Assembly: GCA_941918925.1 (NCBI GenBank) | Contig: OW799233.1 | Coordinates: 74,267,078 to 74,331,077, forward strand | Direction: 5' to 3' | Length of the DNA: 64,000 nucleotides | From: Phyto melanocephala | Taxonomy: Eukaryota; Arthropoda; Insecta; Diptera; Rhinophoridae | Shown: positions 44,196 to 54,880 of the stretch, one piece after another | Numbering within the stretch: position 1 is the first letter of the stretch | Layout: every line of letters begins with the position of its first letter | The notes under the pieces: model-generated | The model's input: the letters and a program-made list of their open reading frames with translations, nothing else | Databases searched by the model: none | What the model was told of the DNA's origin: nothing | Program-made: the position numbers and the translations under genes

Positions 44196-45647
44196 ACTCA
44201 TGTCCCAGACAGATTTAAGTTTCGCTTGGCAAGATGGGCTTTAAAGCTTCAAGGTTTTCAGTTTAAAATAGAGCATCGTAAAGGCAGTCGAAACATAGTT
44301 CCTGATACACTTTCGAGGGTCAACACAGAAGACTTGTCCGAAATCTTGTCCGTTTTAGATGACACTGGGGTTTTCGTAGATTTAAATTCTACCTATTTCC
44401 GTACATCGGACTATACGGAATTGATGGACAGAGTTAGGGCAAATCTCAATCAAACTCCTGACTTAAAAATAATGGACGGACACCTGAACAGAAGAACGGA
44501 GCACTGTTCAGGAGAAAAAGTGCAGGACGATCTCGCCTGGAAGCTTTGGTTACCCAAAGAATTAATAAAAGACGTCCTTCAAAAGGCTCATGATAGTCAC
44601 CTTTCTGCACACGGTGGTATAAATAAGACACTGGAACGTATTCGAAGGTTTTATTTTTTTCCAAATTTAGTGAATGATGTTGGGGAATATGTTAACAATT
44701 GCGATATATGTAAAAGCACCAAACACCCAAATTTTATTATGAGACCTCCAATGGGGAAATCGTCTGAAACTTATAGATTCTTTCAGAAACTATATATAGA
44801 CTTTTTAGGTCCCTATCCACGCTCGAAAGCAGGAAATGTGGGAATATTTATAGTAATGGATCACTTTTCTAAATTTTGCTTTTTAAAACCAGTAAAGAAA
44901 CTTACAAATGACATTGTAGTTAATTATCTAGAACAAGAACTTTTTCATACCTTTGGCACATCCGAAATTATTGTATCTGATAACGGATCACATTTTAAAC
45001 CTAAGGAATTCAATAAATTGCTTCAAAATTACGGGATTAAACATGTTTATACCGCAATATATTCGCCCCAATCCAAAGCTTCTGAACGCGTCAATCGGTC
45101 AGTACTTTCTGCGATCAGGGCATATATTAAACACGACCAGAGTAATTGGGATGAATATCTTAGCAGTATCAGTTGTGCTTTACGCTCCGCTGTACATGCG
45201 TCTATAGGTACTTCACCTTATTACATGGTATTCGGTCAACATATGGTTACCAATGGTAACACTTACGAGCTATTGCGAAAACTTGAGATGTTAGATGATA
45301 GATCCATAAATTTTAATCGAGAGGATTCGTTTGATATAATTCGGGCAAAAGCTGTCAAAACTATGGTAAAACAACGACAACGTAATAAAAGGTCATATAA
45401 TTTGAGATCGAAAGAAGTTAACTACAATGTTGGACAAGAGATATATAGAAAAAATTTTAAACAGAGCAATTTTGAGAAGGGATTCAATGCTAAACTAGAA
45501 CATGCTTTTACGAATTGGAAGATTAAAATGGGCGTTCGATCGGAGTATATCATGCTAAGGACATACGTCAATAAAAGAGAATTACAAATTTTTTTTGCTT
45601 ATATTTTTCATACATTAGCTGCTACAAGCGGTATCAGATTTGTGTAA
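44193..45647 (+). pseudogene. Gypsy integrase, open frame with full HHCC-DDE
   Basis: The frame is open for 484 codons. After the RNase H end (FQFKIEHRKGSRNIVPDTL) comes the zinc-binding HHCC domain (KAHDSHLSAHGGINKT, then NCDICKSTKH). The catalytic core follows: YIDFLGPYPRS (Asp near 44799), FIVMDHFSKF, IIVSDNGSHF (Asp near 44980) and QSKASERVNRS (Glu near 45083). The carboxyl domain has RSKEVNYNVGQEIYRKNF. All catalytic residues are present. The carboxyl end after KLEHAF looks shifted, so the last 60 residues may not be the native tail. Confidence 0.9.
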
Positions 45648-45670
45648 ATCACTACCCCAAATATGATTTT

Positions 45671-45680
45671 AGCAGGGGGG
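45671..45680 (+). promoter_or_regulatory. polypurine tract of the Gypsy element
   Basis: AGCAGGGGGG followed by TAA and then the LTR start TGTAGAGGCG at 45684. Plus-strand DNA synthesis primes from such a tract just upstream of the 3' LTR. Confidence 0.8.
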
Positions 45681-45683
45681 TAA

Positions 45684-46426
45684 TGTAGAGGCGCTTGTAG
45701 CAAAATAAATTTTTGAATATTTTTTTTCCTTCAATAACTAATTCATAAAAAAAGGAAAAAAGAAATTTTTATTTTTTTTTGTCTAATGATATTTTACAGA
45801 ATTTTTTTTTATCAGTTTAGTAAACGCTTCCTTTATAATTAATCAATAAAACAAGAACATTTTACATACGAAAATTACTTTTTATTTTTATTACTTATTT
45901 TTATGGTAACCCATTTTGAGTTGGCTTAAAATTTTTTAAGGTAAAAATAAATTAATAAATATTTTAATGAATGAATTTGGAAATAATTAAATAAATAAGT
46001 ACATATATTTATAAACGAATACATAAACTTATAAATAATTTTTTTAAATGAATAACTATGTACATAAATTAATAAACAAATAAACTTAGAAATAAATAAA
46101 TAAATAAATTTAAAACTAAATAAATTATCGAATTTATGAACCAAATTAATTTACAAATAAATGAAAAATAATTGGAAATAACTTAATTTTTTTTTTTAAA
46201 TAAATAAATACATAAGTTAATAAGTAAATAAATAAATAATTGAATTTATAAATATATTATTAGCTTACTTTTTAAATAAATAAGTAAATAAATAAAAAGA
46301 AAATTAAACGCCCAGAAAAGAAATAGAAAATAGAAAAAAAGAAAAATAGACTAGAGAGATAGAATTGATTATTTAGCTAATAAAACTATATATATAAATA
46401 ACTAAAATTACAAATTAATCTATTAA
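45684..46426 (+). repeat. Gypsy 3' LTR, truncated
   Basis: Starts TGTAGAGGCGCTTGTAGC right after the polypurine tract. It matches 23636-23845, 24596-25074 and 28196-28240 with few changes. It lacks both Helitrons found in that copy, at the junctions 45897/45898 and 46380/46381. A third Helitron begins at 46427 and the LTR does not resume after it, so the promoter half is missing. Confidence 0.9.
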
Positions 46427-46885
46427 TCTATATATATAAAAGTGAAACTCTGTGTGTGTGTGTTAGCTATAGACTCCGAAACTGTAAAACCGATCGGGCT
46501 CAAACTTTGGTAAGTTGTTGTACACATACCAGGGAGTGTTTATGGGTGGAAAAAGTGGGCGGGGCCACTTGCACATGACCGATTTTGCTGAAACTTTGCA
46601 CACATATTGAGCTCTCATGACAAAATAATTTCGTGATTATAAAAGTGGGCGGGGCCACGCCCATCAAAAAGTTTTAATTTTTAGGTACTTGCCATGGACT
46701 GATTTTTCTGAAACTTTGCACACACATTGAGCTGTCATGACTATATAATTTCGGGGTTGGAAAAGTGGGCAGGACCACGCCGATAAAAAAAGTTATAGTT
46801 TTGAGGTACTTGCACTAGACCGATTTTTCTGAAACTTTGCACACATATTGAGCTGTCATGACTATACAGTTTCGTGACCACTTAA
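46427..46885 (+). mobile_element. Helitron, 5' part only
   Basis: Starts TCTATATATATAAAAGTG after A, then TGTGTGTGTGTTAGCTATAG and CCGATCGGGCTCAAACTTTG. The same text opens the 750-bp Helitron at 24595 (minus). About three 120-bp units with GGGCGGGGCC words follow. It breaks off near 46885 with no CTAG end, so the right part is deleted. Confidence 0.88.
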
Positions 46886-47260
46886 TTTATTTCTTTTATT
46901 TTTACTAATGTTAATTAAATGTACTTTATATATATTAACGAAAAGTAAATTTTTTGTGACTTATACAATTATTACAGATTTGCTCTAAATAATTTTTTTT
47001 TTATTTTTTTTATCTATATTGTTTTTTTCGAGTTTTCTCATAGTGATATTATAATTTTTTCAGTGTTACTAAATTATTATAAGAAAAATTTTGAAATTAT
47101 AAAATAAAAGAAAAAAATAATTGTTGTGATTTTTTTATAAAAATAGTATGTAATTTTTTTTTGTTTTACCTTGTTCGGGTTAAATTTTTATAAATTTTTT
47201 TTTTAAATATAAAGAAAAAAATTAACAACAACTAAGTATTGTATAGTTTGATTTAAAAAG
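46886..47260. other. A+T-rich, no gene seen
   Basis: Poly(A)/poly(T) tracts between the broken Helitron and the promoter-like region. No repeat end was recognised. Confidence 0.5.
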
Positions 47261-47269
47261 CTTCTGAAT

Positions 47270-47660
47270 GTATAGGTAACTGTACTTGGGATCATGTACA
47301 ATATTTCGTGCCAACATTTACATGATCATGGTTGGGAGGGGTATATAAGTTGTGACTATACCTATCACAACTCGTTCAAAAAAAAAAATAATAATAACAG
47401 TAGTAACATTCTCAGAAACGTATAGATTCGAAAGTTTTCATCTTTTCTTCTTATATATTAAAATCAACTAGCATGCACACTAAAGTTAGCTTGCTGTAGT
47501 TTTGTTTGTTTGTAAAGGACAGAGTAGTACCGAATCCACTTATTAGCCGTCGAGAACATAGCCGGAAACCAGATGCATGCTACCACTACTCTAAACTCTT
47601 ACAAATAAAAATTTAGTTCGGATTTTTTTTTTCTCAACACGTTACATGCTACAATTTCTT
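47270..47660 (+). promoter_or_regulatory. core-promoter-like region, possible solo LTR
   Basis: GGGGTATATAAGTTGTGAC (47338-47356) is a good TATA box, with CTATCACAACTCGTTC about 25 bases on, where an initiator would lie. CCGTCGAGAACATAGCC is further down, and an ACAAATAAAAATTT polyadenylation-like site near 47600. Upstream, ATCATGTA and TACATGAT form an inverted pair. No protein follows. It could be the LTR of an unidentified retroelement. I found no second copy or target duplication. Confidence 0.4.
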
Positions 47661-47790
47661 GCAAGAAATTTTTAAATAGTTTTTTTTTTTGTATAATTCA
47701 CAAACTCATCTAACTCAGCATTTACACATGAAAGTAATTTCATGAAATTCGCAATACACTCACACTTCTTCACTAACACACTCACATTAA

Positions 47791-49363
47791 CACCCCAATT
47801 CTAGATATTCCCAGGGAAATGAATTCCCCGGGAATTCATTGTTCCCGCGAATAAAATTCCCCTATTCTAAACAGTCGGGGAAGGGAGTAACAAGGGGGAG
47901 AGAATTTTACATTTTCGAAGTCAGCTGTTTGCTGTTTTGTTTTGACAAAATATTTGCTAATAATTTTTAGCGTAAAAAGTGAATATTCGTAAATAATAAA
48001 AAAAAATGTTAAAAGTGAAGAAAAATGTTTAGTGTAGCGTTGATAACAATAATAGCTGAAGCAGAAAACTCTGAAGCACAAGAATAAGCAAAGGGTAGAA
48101 AGGAAAATGCTAAGTGACGCCAGCAACCCACTTGAGTTGCCGCACACTTTGTAAATTTTACCTTTGGAAGGTTAGAATCTGTTTGAAGTGTTAAGGTATT
48201 CAGCCCAAACGTAAGTCTTTTGCAATTTCTCCAATCGTGAAATTAAGTGCGACTTTCCGCTTCTTCCAAACGTTATTGGATGTGTTGACGGAACTCAAAA
48301 AATTAAAGGTCTGTGATCATGAGCTTAGGATTCAGTACGTTGATGCCTCACATCCCGGAGCGTGTTACGATTCATTTATTTTGAATTCTGGCAAATTGCG
48401 TGCTCACCTTGAGCAAGAATACCTTAGAGGTGGCAGCAATTATTGGCTTCTTGGTAAAGTTTTGAATGATAACAGACAATTCATAAATTAAACATGCATT
48501 TTTTCTAGGAGGCTTATAGATGTCCACAGGATGAGTCTGTTAAATAAAATTCACTCCAAGTGTTGAAATGTGGTTGAACGCATTAATGGTATTTTAAAAA
48601 ATAGATGGAGGTGCATTCTTGGTGCTAGACGGCTTTACTACGCTCCAAATAAGGCTGATAAAATAACAAAATTTTGCTGTGCGTTGCATAATATCTGCAT
48701 TCATTTTAAATGCAATGCTGAAGTAAACGATGTAGAAAATGTAGATTATTTGAGCGCTCAGGATAATGATGTGGTATCCTTAGACTCACCACAATATTTA
48801 TCCATTGCCCAAAATATTAGAAAATATAATAGAAAAATATTAGAAAAAATATTGCGAATAATCTCTAATAAATTTCTGTAATAAAGCCATTTCTTATATA
48901 TGTATGTAGTATATACATTTTTTTAAATAAATATAACATTTTATTAAAAAAATTTAAAAACTTCAAAAATTAAAAAAAAAGATAAATAAAAATTAAAATT
49001 ATTTTAAAACTAAAAAACAATTCATTATTCTGCTTCCTGTTTGTTGTTTTCATCCTAAAAGTTACAATAAATTACAATACCTATCACAATTTTTATAAAA
49101 AAATATTAAATACTTACATTTTTGTCACAACTCCCTTTGAATTTGTTGGCGGATTTTTTCCCAAAAATTGTTATTACATTCTCCCTTTAATTACCTTTCG
49201 TAATACCTACTTTTTTCCCAGGGAACAATTTCCCAATTTCGAAATTCATTTAGAATAAGGGAAAAGGGAAAGGGAACAAATTTCCCCGGGAGAAATTAAT
49301 TAGAATAGGGGAACAGGGAATAGGGAAACAATTCCCAGGGAATTGTTATTTAGAATTGGGGTG
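47791..49363 (+). mobile_element. PIF/Harbinger element
   Basis: Ends CACCCCAATTCTA on both sides (inverted), flanked by the 3-bp duplication TAA (47788-47790 and 49364-49366), which is typical of PIF/Harbinger. Just inside both ends are GGGAATTC/TTCCC-rich stretches (TTCCCAGGGAA, CCCCGGGA). It contains a broken transposase. No second, Myb-like Harbinger protein was found. Confidence 0.9.
48230..48881 (+). pseudogene. PIF/Harbinger transposase, broken
   Basis: NVIGCVDGTQKIK (first Asp) is readable around 48272-48310 in one frame. After a frameshift come IQYVDASHPGACYDSFI (second Asp region) and SNYWLLG. The stretch that should read a DSGYP-like motif is lost. The frame from 48570 has VERINGILKNRWRCILGARR, with the catalytic Glu in VER, then KFCCALHNICIHF and an acidic end. 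All three catalytic residues can be placed, but the frameshift and the internal loss make it inactive. Confidence 0.85.
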
Positions 49364-49366
49364 TAA

Positions 49367-49692
49367 TTTTACTTCCACTCAGATTTCAACGATTTTTTCA
49401 AGAAAGTAAATTTTGACGTAAAGTCAAATTTTAAAGTAAAGTGACAAATGGTAAACACTGTTGCCTACTAATTAAACTTGTACAAATTTACAGGACTGTG
49501 ATAAAATAATAATTGTAAATATAACTTATTTTTGTGTAAATGATAATATCTATAATATTTATTCTTCAAATATACATCAAGAATAATATTAATGTAATTT
49601 CATAACAATAATTTTATTAAAAATAAACAAAAATAATTTTTTTCAATTATTGTTTTTTAAATTTGTGTATGAAATATTCTCTAAAGGTAGTA
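49367..49692. other. A+T-rich, no gene seen
   Basis: No motif, repeat end or frame of note. Confidence 0.5.
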
Positions 49693-50286
49693 AAACAAGT
49701 AAGAGTGTTATATTCGGCCGTGCCGAATCTGATAATACCCTTCACCATCATGTACATAGGTATAATCTCCCATCGTTGCTTAACCTATATTTCATGTTAT
49801 TCCCCTTTTTTCTTTATTATTTCCGACGCCATCCTCGATTTTGAATTTTTACATAGTTAAGTGTATTCAACTAGTCAAGCCCTTTAATTTGATACCTATA
49901 TTGATTGGGTTAAAAAAATTTTATCCGCCATTTTGTTTTAGACGCCATCTCGGATTTTACGTTTTAAAATAATTTACTGTATTCTACTGGTCAAGCCCCT
50001 AATTTGATACCAATATTGAGGGGGTTCACGAAGCTACATTTTTAAATACCAGATTTAGGTCATATATAAATTTATTTTCCGTCATTTAAATTTAAAGTTT
50101 TTTATAGTGCTTTTATTGCGCTAGTCAAGTCCATTCAGATGATACCAATATTGTCTCTCTCGGTTGTCTACAAGCTGAAAAAAATTGATTTTCGTTTGTA
50201 AATTTTTAGAATATATGTATGTATATATTTATATAAAAAAATTTTTTTGCCTATAACACAGCCGAATATAGCGCTCTTGCTTGTTT
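49693..50286. repeat. dispersed repeat, copy D, with inverted ends
   Basis: Left end AAAACAAGTAAGAGTGTTAT then ATTCGGC. Right end, inverted, AAAACAAGCAAGAGCGCTAT then ATTCGGC. The two match at 24 of 27 positions. The subterminal palindrome ATTCGGCCGTGCCGAAT and AATACCCTTCACCAT lie inside the left end. This copy shows both ends, so the family can be treated as a TIR element. Inside are four loosely repeated units with GAT(A/G)CCAATATTG and CTAGTCAAG. It is non-coding. Confidence 0.75.
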
Positions 50287-50289
50287 TGA

Positions 50290-50640
50290 ACTGGGTCTTT
50301 TATATTGTTTCGCCATTTTGTGAACACTTCTTACGTCATTTCTATAACCTTGTAATTGAGACCAAAAATTCTGTCGCTGTCCCATTTTCTGTTTACTTCC
50401 TTATATTGATGCGAAAATTTTCTAAAAGTTCATTTAACTTTAGTTTGTAGTAATCTGGTAGGATATCTACGATTTCCTTATAAGATTTTTCCTCTGAGAT
50501 TTGCGGTGTCAATTAATCGCACTAAATATTGAATTTGTTCGACCCAATAAAATGAAGTAATAGTGGCTGATGTTTAGTACCATTGTATTCGTACTATTTC
50601 AACGCAGTCTAAAAACGTTTTACCCACCTGCACCAGGAGG
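50290..50640 (-). pseudogene. Gypsy gag (capsid) relic
   Basis: The minus strand reads LLLHFIGSNKFNI, then EEKSYKEIVDILPDYYKLKL, then LENFRINIRK, and ENGTATEFLVSITRL. The order (E)KSYxEIVxIL...ENFRxxxR...GxxxxEFLxxxxRL is that of Gypsy capsid proteins of the K02A2.6-like type. Stops occur within. It may belong to the same family as the pol relic at 19020-20970. Confidence 0.62.
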
Positions 50641-50678
50641 GAGGTCTTTTTTACATCAAAGAGCTAGAAATTAAAAAA

Positions 50679-50679
<1 letters not shown>

Positions 50680-50719
<40 letters not shown>

Positions 50720-50755
50720 TTGTATATATATATAATTGTAAATATATTTTATGAA
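50680..50755. repeat. AT dinucleotide microsatellite
   Basis: About 20 TA units near 50682-50714, then TATATTTGTATATATATATA. Simple repeat. Confidence 0.95.
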
Positions 50756-51539
50756 CAGGAAAAAAAATGAAGAGAAGGCATTATCTGATTTGATATAATA
50801 CATCGTATTTTACAGCTATCAAGTGCTAATGGAGTAAGATGAATTGAGTATGTGTGAACACCTTTTTTAATTGCTAAGTCATTACTAAATTGAAACAACA
50901 GGAACAGGATATTATTGCGTTTGTAACGTAAAAAATTCCAATCACTTTTTTACCTGTTCGCCAAAACTTTTATAATTAAGACACGTTACGTTAAACGGTT
51001 TGATAAAAAGTCGATCGTTTATTTCACCTTAGTCTATCTCTATACATACTCTTGCATTGTTATTTAATTACAATATTAATGTTACCAATGTCCATATAAT
51101 AGGGTGCACGCTAATATTTTTATTAGGTCTGTGTATCGCTTGTTTTTTGTTGTTGCCAAAAAGTTCAACGAACATATATTCGTTCATCCAGCATTGGATG
51201 AAATACAAATTATGCCAACATTTTAATTTATCCATTTTGTAGTTTAAACTCCGAGCATTAATGTGACATATTTCAAGACCAGAATTAATGTTAGATTAAA
51301 GTTAATGTTAGGTGTTATTCTGAGCATACCTAGTAAATAGGTTTTCTTTAGAACCAACACTCGACTTATCATAAAGGAAAGTCATAATAAATATAAGTTT
51401 TTAAACACATTCGCATTGCAAAAAAGGAAATATAATTTGAAATATTTGTACACTTTTTTTATAGATAATACAAAATAGAATTGCATTTTAAATTGTGTCA
51501 ATAATGACGTTTCTTGATTTATAAATTTTTAAAACGCAT
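50756..51539. other. no gene recognised
   Basis: A+T-rich. A plus-strand frame at 51057-51242 starts MLFNYNINVTNVHIIGC and has a hydrophobic stretch (LIFLLGLCIACFLLL). It has no neighbours or codon bias to support a gene, so I leave it as unassigned. Confidence 0.4.
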
Positions 51540-51616
51540 AGATGGTTTAACTAAATTATAAAATAAGTATGTATATCTCTATTCTGTAATGGAAAAAACT
51601 GGTTTGGTGTATCTAG

Positions 51617-53134
51617 TAGGGTGATCGACTCGGTTTTACAACCGGTGGAAAACCCGGTTTTTTCCTCTTTCAGCTGGCGATTTTTTCCAAATGTTGTTTT
51701 TTCGAATGTCGAATACACCGGTTTTTTATCCGAAAAATCCGATTTTTTTATTTTTTTACGTTTATTTTGATATATCTTTGTAATCAATCGTACCATAGTA
51801 AAGGGTGGTTAAAGTTTAAGGGCCGATGTTAATTTTTTATAAAACACAAATTATTTAGGAAATTATTATTATTTCTTATTATTATGGTTTAATTATTTAT
51901 GGAAAATATCGGCCAATTGGCCGCCGCGACGTCATCGGCACACCTCCATTAGATGGTCCAAATTTTCAATGACAATGTTGATGTTCAATTGTTGGGCACG
52001 ATGATTAGTCCAGGTTGACTGCTCTTTTACCACACTATCGCTAAAAACTTCAATGTTTTCCGTTCAACGAACTAAGCAAGCATTCACAGATGTTTTCATA
52101 TTTCATACAGACTTGTTTTGCTGAAATTTAAATATATTTCACAATTCTCCCGATTGTGGATTAATTTTAACGATTATGTTGACCAAAAGAATCACGAAGT
52201 GCATGAAATGCATTTTGGTATGATTGATTTGCTCGATTGTGTATCTTTTCATGGTTTAAATTGAGTTAGTCTGAAATTTAGAAATGTCAAATGAAATGCA
52301 GAAAAAACTTAACGTTTTGGTGTGGTTCACATTTAACATCGGCACTTAAAATTTAACCACCCTTTATATTTAGTACGCGAAAAGTTTACAAAAATCAGAA
52401 AATTAAAACTATTAAATATTCTTCCATAATATTGTAAGAAATTTATTTGTGGTTAAAAAAACAAACGTAAATGAGAAAAATAATTGAGCTTAAATCTTAT
52501 TTTTTTTTTTACCGAAAAGCAGGTATTTTTACATTTATAATTTGCTGTAATAATTAGTTTCTTAGTTATTTGTTTTCTAAATTATTGATGTCTGATCATA
52601 TTTCACCCTAATAGTGTAAGCGCTACAAAGCTTACAACATTTTTTTCATCTCATCCAGAACAAATATCAATTACTTTTAACAAATTAGTTCAGTTCTTAA
52701 AAACATAGTAGCAACAATGTAAATTTATATTTTCTATTTACAATATGCAATAAGATTTTTGATGATTTACTTACTGTTTTGTGTCAAAAATATTAGAAAA
52801 TTTAAATTAATTTATTGTATTTATTTATTTATTTTACTTGTAAAGAGTACTTTTGTCCTTGAACTCAACTAACTAAAACCAAACTACTCAACTGCATTCA
52901 TGTCAGTTAGCAGCCAAACGGAATAAACTGTAAAAATTTCATACTTAGTTATCATTTTAATTATAATCTTTTTTTTACAATATTTTTTAATATTTTTTTT
53001 CAAGGTATTATATTTTATACATTCGAACCGGTTCACCGGTTTTTCCCCAATTTTTAAAATAGCAACCGGTTTTTTTTAATTCTAAATTTTTAACTATTTG
53101 AAAACCGGTAAAAGTCGAATAATCGATCACCCTA
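51617..53134. mobile_element. non-autonomous hAT element, copy 2
   Basis: Ends TAGGGTGATCGA, perfectly inverted, with the exact 8-bp duplication gtatctag at 51609-51616 and 53135-53142. It shares ends, AACCGGTTTT words and interior with copy 1 at 6596-7684. It is longer because it carries the mariner-derived insert at 51801-52364. No transposase is present. Confidence 0.93.
51801..52364 (-). mobile_element. mariner-derived MITE nested in the hAT
   Basis: Ends AAGGGTGGTTAAA and, inverted, AAGGGTGGTTAAATTTTAAG, flanked by TA on both sides (51799-51800 and 52365-52366). The first hAT copy lacks it at the matching place. The minus strand holds the start MKRYTIEQINHTKMHFMHF and ENIEVFSDSV...NHRAQQLNIN of a mariner HTH region. 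This is joined directly to the end of the same protein (VIENLDHLMEVCR, RRGGQLADIFHK). The whole catalytic core between them is deleted. Confidence 0.88.
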
Positions 53135-53519
53135 GTATCTAGCTTATTGATTTGTATAATCTTATCGCTATCAAGGCATTTGATGAAAACAGTCCCACGA
53201 TTAGTAAATGCTACTGAAATAATTTTTCTTTCTTTTGTCGATGTGCTGGTAAAAAAAATTCTGTGGTTTTCGGGAACTAGATTTTCGTTGACATAAAAAG
53301 GAATTGCACTTTCTGTTGCGAATTTTTCAGCACTCGCTATTCTTTCTTTTGCAATTGTAAAGTCACTTATTTCGATATTTATCTTCTTGTTTATTTCATT
53401 AAAAAAAAATACTTATCTTCAATTGTTTTGTTAATTTTTCAAATCGTTTGTATTTTTCACTTTTATACATATGGACTTTTTAAATAAGGCACTTATGATC
53501 TAAGTTGAGTTAGAAAAAA

Positions 53520-53700
53520 TATTAGGTAATCAACAAGGCACTTTTTCGGTTTTTTACTGTACCTGTTGTATTTTCTACGTTTATAAAGCAGAATTTCTAA
53601 ATCAGTGAATATTAATCAGAGGCGAGACTCAAAATGCATGGGCGACGTAAAAAGAACTTTTTAAATTTTTACGGTATTTTTTGTATTTTCTCTGTTTTTT
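53520..53700 (+). repeat. two degenerate 118-bp Helitron units
   Basis: CACTTTTTCGGTTTTTTACT, TTTTCTACGTTTATAAAGCA, GGCGAGACTCAAAATGCATG and GGCGACGTAAAAAGAAC repeat the phrases of the minisatellite at 25970-27690. It is a relic of a related Helitron. Confidence 0.75.
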
Positions 53701-53713
53701 TTTTAAATAAATA

Positions 53714-54112
53714 CTAGCGTGTGCCAGCGACTTCATCTGCGTAGTTATCGGCGTGAAAGGTAGCTTCTTTATGTAATTATTCAGATTGTTATATATCTGT
53801 ATGTCAAATTTAATTTAAATCCGTTTAGTAATTGTTTACGTCATTGAGGAAAAATATTAAAGCATTAAAACATACAAACACTGATATTTGTTATATTAGT
53901 GAAACAGAACTTATTAAAAATATTTTAACAAACTTCTACAGACGACTTTGAATGACTACATTTTTTTTCGTGTAAATTTTGGACACTTCGCTTAATTCCG
54001 CGTATTCGTCTGATTACTGTGATAAAGGGTAGCCTATGTGTTGATCTAGGTTGTTGTACATGTACCAAATTTCACTTAGTTCCTTTCATATATATCATAT
54101 ATAGTTAGGATT
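53714..54112 (-). mobile_element. short non-autonomous Helitron, probable
   Basis: On the minus strand the right side ends CTGGCACACGCTAG followed by T, as Helitrons do. The left side starts CTATATATGATATATATGAA without a clean TC. AAATTTGGTACATGTACAAC near 54060 resembles the leaders of other copies. No empty site was found. Confidence 0.5.
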
Positions 54113-54369
54113 GCTAGTTATTAAAAAATACATATAAGTATATTCAAGTTAATAATATCGATTCGGACAACATATGGCATAACTATAACTACATTTGGTT
54201 TGTGTCAATATTAACAAATATGATATTTTGGAGGGTAAATATCTGTATTTATAATTCAGTATTCGATAGACGTCAAAGTGTAAACACAAAATTTTTCAAT
54301 TCCTATGATAATGTCGAATATCGTGTCATAAAAAGTTATTTTTCGGGGAAGTCTGAATTCTTTCATATA

Positions 54370-54880
54370 AAGAAAACGGCTGCTGAAAGTCATCAATTAA
54401 ATCTAAAAGCTAACGGTCAATATGTACCAACTTAAAAAACTTGTGAACGATGATTTACGCGATTTAAAAGTGGTGATTTTGATACAGAAAACTAGGAGAA
54501 GCGTGGTCAACCAAAAAATATTGAAAATGAAGAAAAAGAAGAACTACTCGACGACGATTATTTTCAAATGCAAGAAGAACTTGCATTATCATTGGAAGTC
54601 ACACAACAAGCAAGAATTACGATAACCCTAAGCGCAAAAAGTCATACGTTAAACTCGGCCAACCAGCCAAATCAACAGTGAAAGTAATGATCTGTATTTG
54701 GTGAGATCAAGGGTGACGATCACAGGGCACCTGTGATCAGAATATTCGACCAGACACGAGGCCATAGTCTTCCATCACGACAACGCTCGGCCACATGTTG
54801 CACAACCAGTCAAAAACTGTTTGGAAATCAGTGGATAGGAAGTTCTGATTCACATGCCTACACCCAGTAATATTTCTGGA
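54370..54880 (+). pseudogene. mariner transposase relic with internal deletions
   Basis: TAAESHQLNLKANGQY (HTH region) is followed in shifted frames by RFKSGDFDTEN-like text, NEEKEELL and QMQEELALSLEVTQQA. It then jumps to NPKRKKSYVKLGQPAKST and KVMICIWW, then to HHDNARPHVAQPVKNCLEIS, where HDN holds the second catalytic Asp near 54779. The GDEKW block with the first Asp is deleted between VTQQA and NPKRKK. Many frameshifts are present. The motifs are those of classical DD34D mariners, a different group from the copies at 120 and 51801. Confidence 0.8.

Larger units (their letters stand above)
51540..53460 (-). pseudogene. LINE ORF1 relic with FP-like domain, split by hAT
   Basis: The minus strand from about 53460 has a coiled-coil-like part (EINKKINIEISDFTIAKERI). 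Then come IPFYVNENLVPENHRIFFTS and KIISVAFTNRGTVFIKCLDS to 53143, and after the hAT (51617-53134) TPNQFFPLQNRDIHTYF to 51540. The layout, coiled coil then VN(E/D)xLxxxNxxIFF ... VFxxxGxVFVK, matches the FP/Baculo_44-type carboxyl domain of ORF1 in CR1/jockey-like LINEs, which binds element RNA. The hAT insertion interrupts it, and the rest of the LINE is not found nearby. Confidence 0.6.

Noticed and set aside
51057..51242. Small membrane protein gene
   Set aside because: One hydrophobic stretch in an A+T-rich region, no conservation evidence, no promoter or neighbours. T-rich DNA gives hydrophobic frames by chance.
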